Translations under genes and position numbers: made by a program
Source: JBCFBK01 sp038562555
GTDB taxonomy: Bacteria; Bacteroidota; Bacteroidia; Bacteroidales; Prolixibacteraceae
Direction: 5' to 3'
NCBI GenBank assembly: GCA_038562555.1
Contig: JBCFBK010000023.1
Coordinates: 12,914 to 76,913, forward strand
DNA length: 64,000 nt
Shown: in pieces, positions 1-9,331 of the stretch
Numbering within the stretch: position 1 is the stretch's first letter
Layout: each line of letters opens with the position of its first letter
Notes under the pieces: generated by a model
What the model saw: the letters and a program-made list of their open reading frames with translations, nothing else
What the model was told of the DNA's origin: nothing
Database searches by the model: none

Positions 1-278
1 AAGGGGAATCCATCCATCGCTGTATGTCTTCCTCCGGGAACCTTGCTCAATCCGCTCGACAGATCACCCCACACGGCATCATCGCCAAACACATTGGGAT
101 ACATGATCAGTTCATACTGAAAACCGTCATAGCATGGGTAAAGTGCTGCTTTTAACTGATCTTCGGTTTTCCAGTAAGTGGCATGTGTCACGGTATCCAA
201 CGGGTATTTATCCAGAAATGCATCATCACAACCGGCCGTCAAAAGGATCAATAAGATGGTATATTTAATATTCTTCAT
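1..278 (-). CDS. SusD-family outer-membrane lipoprotein (partial, C-terminus off the window)
   Basis: The start codon is the reverse complement of 276-278, and the frame stays open to the window edge, giving about 92 residues. The N-terminus MKNIKYTILLILLTAGC is a lipoprotein signal with the lipidated Cys at residue 17. It is followed by a segment (DAFLDKYPLDTVTHATYWKT) typical of the beginning of SusD/RagB proteins. SusD proteins are surface lids that bind glycan over their SusC channel. The gene starts only 18 bp after the stop of the SusC gene at 297, the usual susC-susD order on the minus strand. The glycan-binding part lies outside the window, so specificity cannot be judged. Confidence 0.9.
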   Translation of the reverse strand, partial: MKNIKYTILLILLTAGCDDAFLDKYPLDTVTHATYWKTEDQLKAALYPCYDGFQYELIMYPNVFGDDAVWGDLSSGLSKVPGGRHTAMDGFP

Positions 279-296
279 TTTTTAAGCAGTTAAAAG

Positions 297-3200
297 TTAA
301 AATCCAAATTGTACACCCAATGCAAATGTCTTTAACTGTGGGTAAGAATCACCTGAAGTTTCTCTTACTTCAGGGTCGAATCCGCCGAAATAATTTGTCA
401 GCGTAAGCAGGTTATCAACCGACACATAAATCTTCAGGCGGTCCGCCTTGATCTTATCGGTAAGACGTTTGGGCAGGGTATAACCCAGTTGAATATTCTT
501 CAGCCGCAGGTAGGACGCATCTTCGGTCCAGTAATCTGAAAAAACAATGTTATGGCTGGGTTGATAATACATGCGGGGATAGGAAGCACCCGGGTTGTTT
601 GGGGTCCACCGGTCCAGATGCGCTGTCTTGGGAACGGAATAGTCATTGATAAAGGCATGACGGGCTTCTTCCGATAAATAACCATTGACCTTCCCTACCC
701 CCTGAAGATAGAACGTAAAGTCAAAATTTTTCCACTCCATGAAGCCTCTCAGCGAATACGTATAACGGGCATACGGATCTCCGAACACTACTTTGTCATT
801 ATTGTCAATCTTGCCGTCCGGTTCGCCGTTTTCACCGCTGATATCCCTGTAAACGACATCTCCCGGCTGAATAATATTCGCATAGCTGCTGATCAGTGCG
901 AATTCCGGATTGACATATTTCCCGGTGGTTTCGTTATACGACTCAAAATCATCAATTTGTGCAAGTCCGTCAGTCAGGTATCCATAGTAAGCATTAATCG
1001 GGTCACCAACCCGGCGGATTTTATCACCCAGTGACGGAGCGCTGGAACCAAGATCCGTGATCTTATTCCGGGCATCCGACAGGTTGGCAGTAAAACCGTA
1101 ATGGACTTGACCGATCTGGTCACGCCAGCCGATGCTCAATTCCCATCCTTTGTTTTCAATTGAACCAATATTTTCCAGCGGAAGATTGTCGGATGCTGTG
1201 ATCCCAATCACGGATGGATAAATTGGTTTAAGCAGGGCATTCACATTATTCTTTTCAAACCAGTCAAATGACAGATCCAGCCTGTTACTAAGTAATTGGA
1301 GATCAATTCCGACGTTAAACATCCTGATCGTTTCCCACTTGATATCTTCGTTGGCCAGTGAATATTGTTTGAAGCCGACATTTTCTTTGTTCCCTATCGG
1401 ATACGCTTTCGTATAGCGCTCAATTTCCGTCAGGTAAGGATAATAGCTGTCGCTGATGTTCTGGTTTCCCAGTTCACCCCATGAGGCCCTTATTTTCCCC
1501 ACGGTTAATACCGGGTTTAAAAAGCGCATAAATTCTTCCTGCGAAAATTTCCAACCTGCAGAAAAAGATGGAAACACGCCCCATCTGTTCTCTTTGGCAA
1601 AGCGCGATGTCCCGTCGTACCTCACGTTTGCCTCGAATAAGTATCTCTCGTTGAAATCATAATTGATCCTGCCGAAATAAGAGCGTAAAGCCCAGTGCTC
1701 GGCGGTACCGCTATTGGTAATATCTTCCGTACCCCCGTCAATTTCTTCCACTCCGTCAAGGAGTATCTTCTTCCTCGAAGCGGAGAGTTCGGGCATGTAA
1801 GCCCATTCCTGTGAAAATCCTGCCAGGAAATTGAATCCGTGTTTTTTGAGTGTCTTCTGATAATTCAAGGTCGTCACAAAAGTCTGGGTTAAGATGCTTC
1901 TGTGCGATTCCGATATCCGATTTTCAACGTTGTCGTTTGCAGGATGCGGTGTACCGTCGGCGAGAAACCGGGGCATGGTCGGGGTCCAGTCTTTCACATC
2001 GCGCGTATAGTAATTATACGCGTACTGACCGTTAACCTGCATTCCCTTGATCAGGTCAAGGGTCGCATTGAAATTGCCATTAAATGTCCTCGAGTAATTC
2101 TTCGTGTAACCCGATTCATATGCCGTGCGGACCGGATTGGAGACCGAACCGTACGACCAGTAAGGAGAATCTTTCCAATTGCCGTCTTCAGCCGGGAGCT
2201 GCCATTTCACAGGAAGCAAAGGCGAAATGCGCTGAACCAGCCGAAAAACCCCTCCCGTACCTGAGCCTCCGGCATCCTGCCTGTAAAAATCGATAAAACT
2301 AATATTCCCGTCAACCTTCAGCCGGTCGGTAATTTTCGAATCCAGACGCAACCTGACGTTGTGCCGGTTGGAAGAATAGGGATCGCCGACGATAAGTCCC
2401 GTTTGTTCCAGGTAACCATACGACATATAATAGGAAGACCGGTCAGAGCTGCCGTTTACGTTAAAATTATGGCTCTGTTGGGTGGCGTAATCCTTGAAAG
2501 TTTCGTCGACCCAGTCAGTATTGGAATAGTCGTTCGGGAAATTTCGGGAGTCGTACTTCATAAATGCTTCATCCGAGTAAGGAATTGCCACTCCCCTCGC
2601 ACTTCGCGCTTCATTCTCCAGGGTCATAAACTGGCGTCCGTTAACCAGCTCAGGCAATGAAACAGGTTTCTGTATCCCGTAATACCCTGAATAACTAAAT
2701 GCGGCTTTGCCTTCACTTTTCCCTTTTTTGGTCGTGATCAGAATAACACCGTTTGCAGCACGGGCGCCATATATGGCCGACGAAGCTGCATCTTTGAGCA
2801 CCGTCACACTCTCAATGTCGTCGGGATTCACCAGATTGATATCCCCTCCGGCAATACCATCGATCAATATTAAAGGGTTGGTCTGACTGTTGATTGTGTT
2901 GACACCTCTTACCAGGATATTGACTCCCGGACTTCCGGGCTGTCCCGAAGACGAAGTGACTGTTACCCCGGGCAGCAACCCCTGCAGACCAGATCCGACA
3001 GCACCTACAGGTCTGCTTTTCAGGATCTCACCCTGAACCGCGGCCACCGACCCTGTCAGATTAACCTTTTTCTGAACACCGTAGCCCACGGCAACGACTT
3101 CTTCAATACCAATGCTTTCCTCTTCCATGATCACATTTAAAACCGTCTTTTCGCCTACGACGATCTCCTGTGTTTGCATGCCGATAAAGGAGATGATCAG

Positions 3201-3728
3201 CACTGCGTCAGACCGCACGTTGTTCAGGGAAAAATTTCCGTCAGTGTCGGTAATGGTTCCGCTTCCGGTTCCCTTTATTAAAATGCTTACCCCTGGAAGC
3301 GGTTCACCGGAAGAAGCTTTGACTGTGCCCTGAAGAGGCTTATTGGACTGCCGGATGATTTTTCCGGTTGGGGTAAGAATAATGTGCCGGTCACGGACAA
3401 CTACCTTCACTTCTCCCTCCCGGAACAGCCGGTTCAGTATCTGGTCGATGGTTTCATTCTCCACATTAAGGTTCACTTTCCGCTGTACATCGATCAGTTC
3501 ACTGTTATACAAAAAATAATATTCACTCTGCTCTTCGATCGCCCCGAGTACGTCCCTTACTGAAACATCCCTGAAGTGCAGACTCAAACGGGCATTTTGT
3601 GAATAGCCTGATCCGGCTATCGCCTGAAACGTACAGACAAATAAAACAAAAAGTGTCACACGCATAATTCTTAAGATTTTCCTATGCCGGTTACCGAACA
3701 GGCATAGCAGTTTCATGTTTTTTTGCAT
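297..3728 (-). CDS. SusC/RagA TonB-dependent receptor with N-terminal STN signalling domain
   Basis: This 1143-residue protein imports oligosaccharide across the outer membrane using TonB energy, paired with the SusD at 1-278. After a long signal region (about residues 1-43) come an STN/secretin-TonB domain (about 45-118), a carboxypeptidase-regulatory-like beta-sandwich (about 130-215), a plug with the GITDTDG/VGYG-type SusC signatures (about 217-335) and a long barrel ending in an aromatic residue (QFGF). The STN domain is the part of transducing receptors that talks to a FecR anti-sigma factor. FecR and an ECF sigma factor are encoded directly upstream at 3820 and 4904, so uptake probably signals its own induction. 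The signal region is unusually basic and long (MQKNMKLLCLFGNRHRKILR), and an internal start at residue 5 is possible. Confidence 0.95.
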   Translation of the reverse strand: MQKNMKLLCLFGNRHRKILRIMRVTLFVLFVCTFQAIAGSGYSQNARLSLHFRDVSVRDVLGAIEEQSEYYFLYNSELIDVQRKVNLNVENETIDQILNRLFREGEVKVVVRDRHIILTPTGKIIRQSNKPLQGTVKASSGEPLPGVSILIKGTGSGTITDTDGNFSLNNVRSDAVLIISFIGMQTQEIVVGEKTVLNVIMEEESIGIEEVVAVGYGVQKKVNLTGSVAAVQGEILKSRPVGAVGSGLQGLLPGVTVTSSSGQPGSPGVNILVRGVNTINSQTNPLILIDGIAGGDINLVNPDDIESVTVLKDAASSAIYGARAANGVILITTKKGKSEGKAAFSYSGYYGIQKPVSLPELVNGRQFMTLENEARSARGVAIPYSDEAFMKYDSRNFPNDYSNTDWVDETFKDYATQQSHNFNVNGSSDRSSYYMSYGYLEQTGLIVGDPYSSNRHNVRLRLDSKITDRLKVDGNISFIDFYRQDAGGSGTGGVFRLVQRISPLLPVKWQLPAEDGNWKDSPYWSYGSVSNPVRTAYESGYTKNYSRTFNGNFNATLDLIKGMQVNGQYAYNYYTRDVKDWTPTMPRFLADGTPHPANDNVENRISESHRSILTQTFVTTLNYQKTLKKHGFNFLAGFSQEWAYMPELSASRKKILLDGVEEIDGGTEDITNSGTAEHWALRSYFGRINYDFNERYLFEANVRYDGTSRFAKENRWGVFPSFSAGWKFSQEEFMRFLNPVLTVGKIRASWGELGNQNISDSYYPYLTEIERYTKAYPIGNKENVGFKQYSLANEDIKWETIRMFNVGIDLQLLSNRLDLSFDWFEKNNVNALLKPIYPSVIGITASDNLPLENIGSIENKGWELSIGWRDQIGQVHYGFTANLSDARNKITDLGSSAPSLGDKIRRVGDPINAYYGYLTDGLAQIDDFESYNETTGKYVNPEFALISSYANIIQPGDVVYRDISGENGEPDGKIDNNDKVVFGDPYARYTYSLRGFMEWKNFDFTFYLQGVGKVNGYLSEEARHAFINDYSVPKTAHLDRWTPNNPGASYPRMYYQPSHNIVFSDYWTEDASYLRLKNIQLGYTLPKRLTDKIKADRLKIYVSVDNLLTLTNYFGGFDPEVRETSGDSYPQLKTFALGVQFGF

Positions 3729-3777
3729 AAATTTGAAATGTTTTAAGTATTAATTACATTTTTAGCCCTCAGGGCGC

Positions 3778-3813
3778 AGAGGAAGGTGTTGGCGCATCTT
3801 CCTCTTTTTTTTT
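3778..3813 (+). terminator. Terminator-like hairpin between fecR and susC
   Basis: An 11-bp stem (left arm begins AGAGGAAG at 3778, right arm ends CTTCCTCT at 3805, one G-T wobble) is followed by nine Ts on the plus strand. In that orientation it looks like an intrinsic terminator, but both flanking genes are on the minus strand. On the minus-strand transcript it is a hairpin preceded by an A-run. It may stop antisense transcription or act as a structured mRNA junction. Confidence 0.45.
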
Positions 3814-3819
3814 GACGAA

Positions 3820-4818
3820 CTATCTTGTCATTGGATCATTTTTTTGGGTTTCGAAACTGAAATAGACTTTAGCGGGTTCTCCTGGCTGGTTATCCATATT
3901 GACCGTAGCGGGTACATAGCTCGATTTTATCGGCGAACTTAACTCCAGAAGTTCCAGAACCTGTTGCAGCGACTGGTTTTCGAAGGTGGTCGTAAACCGG
4001 TATTCGTTTAACCGGGGGTCGGTCAGGATCACCTTTATCCCAAACCATCTTTCCAAATCGCGGGCAACATCTTTCATGGGCGTTTCATCAAAGACCAGTT
4101 TGCCGAATCGCCATGCGGCATATTTTTCAAGCGGCTCGCGGCGAACGGTAATTCCCTTGTCCTTTTCAAAAACAGCACGCTCTCCCGGACTCAGCACCAC
4201 CTCTTCTTCCTTCATTCCTGCCTTGAACCGGAGCTTCCCTTCTATGAGGACTACCTCTACCTCCGGTTCCTCTTCATAAGCTTTGATATTGAAGGACGTA
4301 CCCAGCACTTCAACCTTACTCCTTCCGGTGTGAACCGAAAAAGGATTGGACTGATCATGGGTGACCTCAAAATAGGCTTCTCCCGAAAGATTAATCTCCC
4401 TGGAACCATTGGTAAACGGCAGCCGATACCGGATCGAACTGCCAGAATTCAGCCAAACGCGGGTGCTGTCAGGAAGAACAATCCGGGAACGAATACCCAT
4501 GGGAACGGTGATCTCCTGGGTCACCATCTCTGTTCCCGATACAGGTTTCTGCCGGGTAATACTCCAGATGGCAAGCAGCAATAACGGAAAAACGAGGATG
4601 GCGGCCGCCCGGCTGAACCAGGTATAAACCTGGCGGGACCGGCTTTCTCTTCCAATCCGGGACCAGACCTTTCCACGGGCAGTCTCCGTACCGACCTCTT
4701 TTATTTTTTGCATGGACAGATAAGCTTCCATGATTTCCTGATCATCCGAAAACTGTTCAAGCTTTTGGATATGCTGTTTTAATTTTTCTGCAGTTCGCCG
4801 GTTTGTGAGTTCACGCAT
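3820..4818 (-). CDS. FecR-family anti-sigma factor
   Basis: The 332-residue protein has the FecR layout of the Bacteroidota. An N-terminal cytoplasmic sigma-binding part (about 1-65) is followed by one membrane span (about 68-86, AAILVFPLLLLAIWSI) and a periplasmic FecR domain. The FecR core is recognisable from EITVPMGIRSRIVLPDSTRVWLNSGS-type residues and from GEAYFEV. The C-terminal part (DETPMKDVARDLERWFGI) is the usual STN-interacting tail. It should hold the sigma factor at 4904 inactive until the SusC transducer at 297 is loaded with ligand. The gene order sigma, fecR, susC, susD is canonical. The name describes the family; the ligand is unknown. Confidence 0.93.
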   Translation of the reverse strand: MRELTNRRTAEKLKQHIQKLEQFSDDQEIMEAYLSMQKIKEVGTETARGKVWSRIGRESRSRQVYTWFSRAAAILVFPLLLLAIWSITRQKPVSGTEMVTQEITVPMGIRSRIVLPDSTRVWLNSGSSIRYRLPFTNGSREINLSGEAYFEVTHDQSNPFSVHTGRSKVEVLGTSFNIKAYEEEPEVEVVLIEGKLRFKAGMKEEEVVLSPGERAVFEKDKGITVRREPLEKYAAWRFGKLVFDETPMKDVARDLERWFGIKVILTDPRLNEYRFTTTFENQSLQQVLELLELSSPIKSSYVPATVNMDNQPGEPAKVYFSFETQKNDPMTR

Positions 4819-4903
4819 TTATTGAAATTTGAGAATAAGACAACCGGGGAGAATCATACACGTAAGTAAAAGTGATTTTTTTTCCAAAAAAATCACAGGC
4901 ATC

Positions 4904-5488
4904 TTAGCTCAGGAACCAGATCAGGATAACCAGACCTGCATATTCCTTTAAATCGCGGCGGAGGGAGGCAATAGCATTGGAGATATGGGTTTCGACCGTA
5001 CGTTTGGACAGGTTCAGTTGCTCTGCTATTTCGTCATTTTTCATCCCCTTGAAACGGCTCATGATAAACACTTCACGGCACCTTTCAGGAAGGGCATTGA
5101 CCGCCCTGGTTATCTTTTCCTGCAATTCAGAATCAAGATAGACATCCGGTTCGAAGAGGAGCGATTGCCGGGAAATTACTTTAAGCCTTTCAATGACTTC
5201 CATCTCAATTTTCCGGTGTTTCAGGTAATTGAAACACCGGTTTTTAACTGAAGTAAAAAAATAGGATTTCATCGAATCGGTAAAAACCAGATCCATTCTT
5301 TTTTCCCAGAGTCTTACGAAAAAATCCTGGACAATTTCTTCAGCTACCGATTGTTCGGCGGTAAATTGAGAAGCAAAAATCACCAGCCCCGGATAATAAC
5401 GGCGAAAAGCAACATCGAAGGCCACCCGGTCTCCTTTGCAGATGCGCTCGGTCAATTCCGGTTCCCCTATGTTATCGGTCAGAAGCAT
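4904..5488 (-). CDS. ECF RNA polymerase sigma factor (FecI/RpoE type)
   Basis: This 194-residue protein has sigma-70 region 2 (about 25-90, with FRRYYPGLVIFASQF and the helix SVAEEIVQDFFVRLWEKR) and region 4 (about 125-180). Region 4 carries a helix-turn-helix of the form MKNDEIAEQLNLSKRTVETHISNA. It lacks regions 1 and 3, as expected for extracytoplasmic-function factors. Lying upstream of fecR (85 bp gap) and the STN-type susC, it most likely directs transcription of this uptake operon. The C-terminus is short and hydrophobic (LVILIWFLS), common in the Bacteroidota branch. It is divergently oriented from the LacI-controlled locus that starts at 6001. Confidence 0.94.
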   Translation of the reverse strand: MLLTDNIGEPELTERICKGDRVAFDVAFRRYYPGLVIFASQFTAEQSVAEEIVQDFFVRLWEKRMDLVFTDSMKSYFFTSVKNRCFNYLKHRKIEMEVIERLKVISRQSLLFEPDVYLDSELQEKITRAVNALPERCREVFIMSRFKGMKNDEIAEQLNLSKRTVETHISNAIASLRRDLKEYAGLVILIWFLS

Positions 5489-5656
5489 AGGGTAAAAATA
5501 GTAATTCTTTTATTCTGCCATCGGGCAGGCAACCTTTTTAACAGGAATTTAATAGGATGGGATGATCAGGCTGATCGCCTTATTTGCTTTTTGCGGTATT
5601 AGAAAAATGTACTGAGCATAGCCGGAAGGGTCTGTCCTTAAAAGTATGGTATCGAG

Positions 5657-5668
5657 CAAACGATTGCA
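5657..5668. promoter_or_regulatory. LacI-type operator-like site, distal
   Basis: GCAAACGATTGC is a near-perfect palindrome: four-base GCAA/TTGC arms around ACGA with a central CG. It shares the core CAAACGATTGC with the sites at 5925 and 30564. It is 170 bp from the sigma gene start and about 330 bp from susC. It could be an auxiliary operator for looping or control of the sigma gene. Confidence 0.5.
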
Positions 5669-5922
5669 TTTATTACTCCTTATGGGATGAATTGTTGACT
5701 CGATTTATTTACTCAGGTTAACACTTCCTTCTGGGTTATTATCCTGCCTTGTGCCGGCTAAAATTATTCTATTTCCTCCTTCATTTGTGCGCATAATTAA
5801 TTATATTCATGTAATACAGATACATATAGCTTTGTCGTCACCAGGTCGGTTTCTGCCGGTCTTCAATTTTCTTCTTTTAGCAGGGTATCGCTTTCAGCGA
5901 GTAAAATATAATGAAAATAATC

Positions 5923-5963
5923 ACACAAACGATTGCGTATTTAATTTTTATTTCTTAAGTTTG
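5923..5963 (+). promoter_or_regulatory. Promoter of the LacI-controlled susC with overlapping operator
   Basis: The operator core ACAAACGATTGCGTA lies at 5925-5939. Inside it TTGC at 5933-5936 can serve as the -33 element. Nineteen bases later TAAGTTTG at 5956-5963 fits the Bacteroidota -7 consensus TAnnTTTG, and the start codon follows 38 bp after it. A bound LacI-family repressor would cover the -33 element. The same 15 bp and the same spacing recur at 30564-30602. Confidence 0.7.
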
Positions 5964-6000
5964 TATACACTAAGTTAACTAATAAACTATTCTGAAATTT

Positions 6001-9000
6001 ATGAATGATGAATTCTTGAAACGAAAAGTGAAAAACCGGATCAGTGTGATCCTGTTTTTTTTCCTGTTACCCTTTAGCCTGACGGCTCAGGAGGTGACGG
6101 TGAGAGGCCGGGTGATTGATGCTGTTGATCAGCTTCCATTACCCGGGGTTACTGTTCTCGTTAAAACCACTGCAAAAGGTGTTATTACCGATTCAAACGG
6201 AAATTATGTCCTGTCGGGGGTATCTTCAAATGCTACTCTTGTCTTTACTTTTGTAGGAATGAAACGATTTGAAACATCAGTTTCAGGAAGAACCGTGATT
6301 GATGTGGCTCTTGAGGAAGAAACGGTTGGAATAGAAGAAGTAATTGCCATCGGATATGGTTCGGTTAAGAAAAGCGACCTGACCGGTTCTGTCGGAAATG
6401 TAGAAGTGAAATCCATGGCAAAAGCTCCGGTGGGCTCATTTGCAGAGGCCCTGGCCGGCCGCGTAGCCGGCTTGCAGGTTTCGGCAAGCTCAGGACAACC
6501 CGGAGAAGACATGAATATTTTAATAAGGGGTACCAGTTCGCTGACTCAAAGTACCTCCCCTCTTTTTGTAGTTGATGGCTTTCCCGTTGAAAACCTGGAT
6601 CCTTCGACACTCAATCTTGAAGAAATTGAAACAATGACCGTCCTTAAAGATGCTTCTTCTACAGCCATCTACGGTTCCAGGGCAGCCAACGGTGTTATCC
6701 TGATCAACACAAAGAGAGGGATGGTAAGCAAGCCTGTTATTACGTTCAATGCTTCAGTGGGTATCCAGAATAACCGGAAAAAGATGGATTTAATGGGACC
6801 ATATGACTTTGTTAAGTATATCAGTGAACTTCATCCTACACAGCAATATGTGAAAGATTACTTTTTAAATGACAAGACACTTGAAGATTACCGGGATGTG
6901 GAAGGGATTTATGTTGGTGACCTGGTATTTCGTACCGGTGCTGTAAAGACATACAACTTGTCGATTCGCGGCGGTACCCAAGAAACCAGATATTCGATTT
7001 CAGGCTCGGTTCATGATCAGGAAGGGATTATCATCAATACAGGGTTGAAACGTTACAACGGAAGGGTTACGCTCGATCAGGAAATTTCCCCGAAATTAAA
7101 AACTGGCTTAACGGCCAATTATAGCGGCGTTAACTCTTATGGTCAATCCGTTTCTGCCTTTTCCTCTGCCAATAGTGTATCGAGTACCGTTTTGTTCCGG
7201 ACCTGGGTATACCGTCCCGTTACCCCGGATCTCTCAACCGACATTTTGTATGAAGATGTGGATGAGGACGCCATTTATAGCGGCGACGTCAGGGTTAACC
7301 CTTTTGTCGACCTTGAGAACCAGCACCAGGTTACCGACGTGGGGCTGCTGGAAGCTAACGGATACCTTAACTACGAAATTATAAAAGGACTTAACTTAAA
7401 AATTACCGGAGGCGTCAGGCGGCAGGTGACACAAGCCGAACGTTTCTACAATTCAAAAACGGCCCAGGGAAACCCGGCTAATCCCAATAATGTAAACGGA
7501 ATATGGGGAAGTCTGTCGACGGCCAATGCAAACGCCTGGATGAATGAATATATCCTTACCTATAATAAGACCTTTGCCAGTGATCATGCATTAACCGGTC
7601 TGGCTTTGTTTGGTCTGAACAGATATAAATCGGACAGTAACGGCTATTCCAGCAAAATGCTTCCCAATGAATCGCTGGGTATCAGCGGAATGGACGAAGG
7701 CGTAGCATTCGATCCTGTTTCAACTACCTCGGAAAGTTCACTCAGCTCATATGCAACCCGTTGGGATTACAGTTATAAATCGAAATACCTTTTCAGTGTG
7801 ACCTACCGGGCCGACGGTTCCTCCAAATTTGCCGACAACAATAAATGGGGGTATTTCCCCGGCGTTTCAGCAGCATGGAATATGGATCAGGAGGGGTTTT
7901 TTAAAACGGTATTTCCTTTTATCAGTAATTCCAAAATACGTTTCAGCTACGGGAGCAACGGGAACAACCGGGTGGGAGATTTCGCCCGCTTTGCCAGGCT
8001 CACGCAAAGCCTCGACGGCTATTCCTACAACAATCAAACCCCTACGGGAGCAGTATATGTCTCTGCCATGGCAAACAATGATTTAAAATGGGAAAAAACA
8101 ACAAAGATCGATATCGGGTATGAGATCGGACTGTTTGATAAACGGGTCAACCTGGAAATTGATTTGTACCGGAATACGACCACCGACCTCTTGCTAAACT
8201 CGCCCCTGCCCCCCACTACCGGATTTAGTTCAACAATCAAAAATGTTGGAAGTCTAAAAAATGAAGGGGTGGAGATAACCCTGAATACCGTTAACATACA
8301 AAGGCGTTCATTCCGGTGGACCAGTAATTTTAATATCAGCTTTAATAAAAACAAAATCATTGAACTGACCAGAGGACAACAGAATTTAACTTATGTGGCG
8401 GCATACGAGTCACAATACAACACCCCCCTGTACATTTCTGAAATTGGCAATCCCTCCGGGATGATGTATGGCTATGTCTGGGATGGGAACTATCAGTACG
8501 ATGATTTCGATAATCCGTCGCCGGGAGTATATCTTCTCAAAAATTCAGTGACGACCAATGGAATGGCACGGGAATCCATTCAACCCGGCGACATCAAGTA
8601 TAAGGATACGAACGGAGACTTGGTTGTTAATACCTATGATAAAACCGTTATCGGCAGGGGCCAGCCTATTCATATTGGCGGGTTCATGAATAACCTGGTT
8701 TTTAAACAATTTTCGCTGAATATATTTCTGCAATGGTCGTACGGGAATCATATTTACAATGCCAACCGGCTTGCCCTGGAAGGAAACAGCAACGGACGGC
8801 TCAACATGAATCAGTTTGCCAGTTATGTCGACCGGTGGTCGCCGGATAACCAGGACAGTGAGAACTTCAGGGCCGGCGGTCCTGGTCCTGTTGGGTACCA
8901 TTCCTCCCGCGTCGTGGAAGACGGCTCCTTCCTGAGGTTAAAAACGGTATCGCTCGATTATTCTCTTCCCCGTTCAATTTGCAGCAAACTGTTTATGACA

Positions 9001-9168
9001 GATCTGACCGTGAATGTCTCAGCACAGAATTTGTACACCCTGACCAATTATTCCGGACTTGATCCTGAAGTATCTGTCAGCGGGAACAAAACTCTGGGTC
9101 CGGGTTTTGATTTCTCAGCCTATCCTCAACCCCAGACCATCGTGTTTGGAGTAAAAGCAACATTCTAA
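6001..9168 (+). CDS. SusC/RagA TonB-dependent outer-membrane receptor
   Basis: This 1055-residue protein is the glycan importer of the large locus. It has a signal peptide ending near LTAQ (about residue 29), a carboxypeptidase-regulatory-like domain (about 31-115) and a plug (about 120-235). The plug carries the SusC signatures AIGYGSVKKSDLTGS and VLKDASSTAIYGSRAANGVI. A long barrel ends in KATF. Unlike the receptor at 297 it has no STN domain, which matches control by a cytoplasmic LacI regulator rather than a sigma/FecR pair. It is the first gene of a same-strand series reaching 28838 and is followed by its SusD partner at 9332. The promoter and operator lie directly upstream. Confidence 0.96.
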   Translation: MNDEFLKRKVKNRISVILFFFLLPFSLTAQEVTVRGRVIDAVDQLPLPGVTVLVKTTAKGVITDSNGNYVLSGVSSNATLVFTFVGMKRFETSVSGRTVIDVALEEETVGIEEVIAIGYGSVKKSDLTGSVGNVEVKSMAKAPVGSFAEALAGRVAGLQVSASSGQPGEDMNILIRGTSSLTQSTSPLFVVDGFPVENLDPSTLNLEEIETMTVLKDASSTAIYGSRAANGVILINTKRGMVSKPVITFNASVGIQNNRKKMDLMGPYDFVKYISELHPTQQYVKDYFLNDKTLEDYRDVEGIYVGDLVFRTGAVKTYNLSIRGGTQETRYSISGSVHDQEGIIINTGLKRYNGRVTLDQEISPKLKTGLTANYSGVNSYGQSVSAFSSANSVSSTVLFRTWVYRPVTPDLSTDILYEDVDEDAIYSGDVRVNPFVDLENQHQVTDVGLLEANGYLNYEIIKGLNLKITGGVRRQVTQAERFYNSKTAQGNPANPNNVNGIWGSLSTANANAWMNEYILTYNKTFASDHALTGLALFGLNRYKSDSNGYSSKMLPNESLGISGMDEGVAFDPVSTTSESSLSSYATRWDYSYKSKYLFSVTYRADGSSKFADNNKWGYFPGVSAAWNMDQEGFFKTVFPFISNSKIRFSYGSNGNNRVGDFARFARLTQSLDGYSYNNQTPTGAVYVSAMANNDLKWEKTTKIDIGYEIGLFDKRVNLEIDLYRNTTTDLLLNSPLPPTTGFSSTIKNVGSLKNEGVEITLNTVNIQRRSFRWTSNFNISFNKNKIIELTRGQQNLTYVAAYESQYNTPLYISEIGNPSGMMYGYVWDGNYQYDDFDNPSPGVYLLKNSVTTNGMARESIQPGDIKYKDTNGDLVVNTYDKTVIGRGQPIHIGGFMNNLVFKQFSLNIFLQWSYGNHIYNANRLALEGNSNGRLNMNQFASYVDRWSPDNQDSENFRAGGPGPVGYHSSRVVEDGSFLRLKTVSLDYSLPRSICSKLFMTDLTVNVSAQNLYTLTNYSGLDPEVSVSGNKTLGPGFDFSAYPQPQTIVFGVKATF

Positions 9169-9193
9169 TCACAAGATCTAAAACTGTATACAG

Positions 9194-9274
9194 ATGAAAC
9201 GAGCCATGAGAGTTGTAACTACCACACAGGATGATGATTATGATTGGCAAGTTCCATACGTCGATGTTCACTAA
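9194..9274 (+). CDS. Possible 26-residue leader-like micro-ORF (MKRAMRV type)
   Basis: A 26-codon frame beginning MKRAMRVVTTTQ lies between susC and susD. Its first 21 nucleotides are identical to the start of another micro-ORF on the minus strand at 52823, upstream of the NtrC-type gene, and similar to a third at 49794. Repetition in unrelated contexts suggests either a small repeated element or a conserved leader. There is no recognisable domain, so translation is uncertain. Confidence 0.25.
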   Translation: MKRAMRVVTTTQDDDYDWQVPYVDVH

Positions 9275-9331
9275 AAAATAGATGAAGTTTAATACGGGAA
9301 TTATACACAGTTAATTTGAAAATATAAACAT

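Larger units (their letters stand above)
5489..6000. promoter_or_regulatory. Divergent intergenic region between the sigma gene and the second SusC
   Basis: About 510 bp without a credible gene separates the minus-strand sigma factor from the plus-strand SusC. It holds two LacI-type operator-like sites (5657-5668 and 5923-5939) and a Bacteroidota-type promoter at about 5933-5963, described separately. The remainder is AT-rich and short reading frames in it have no recognisable content. Confidence 0.6.
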
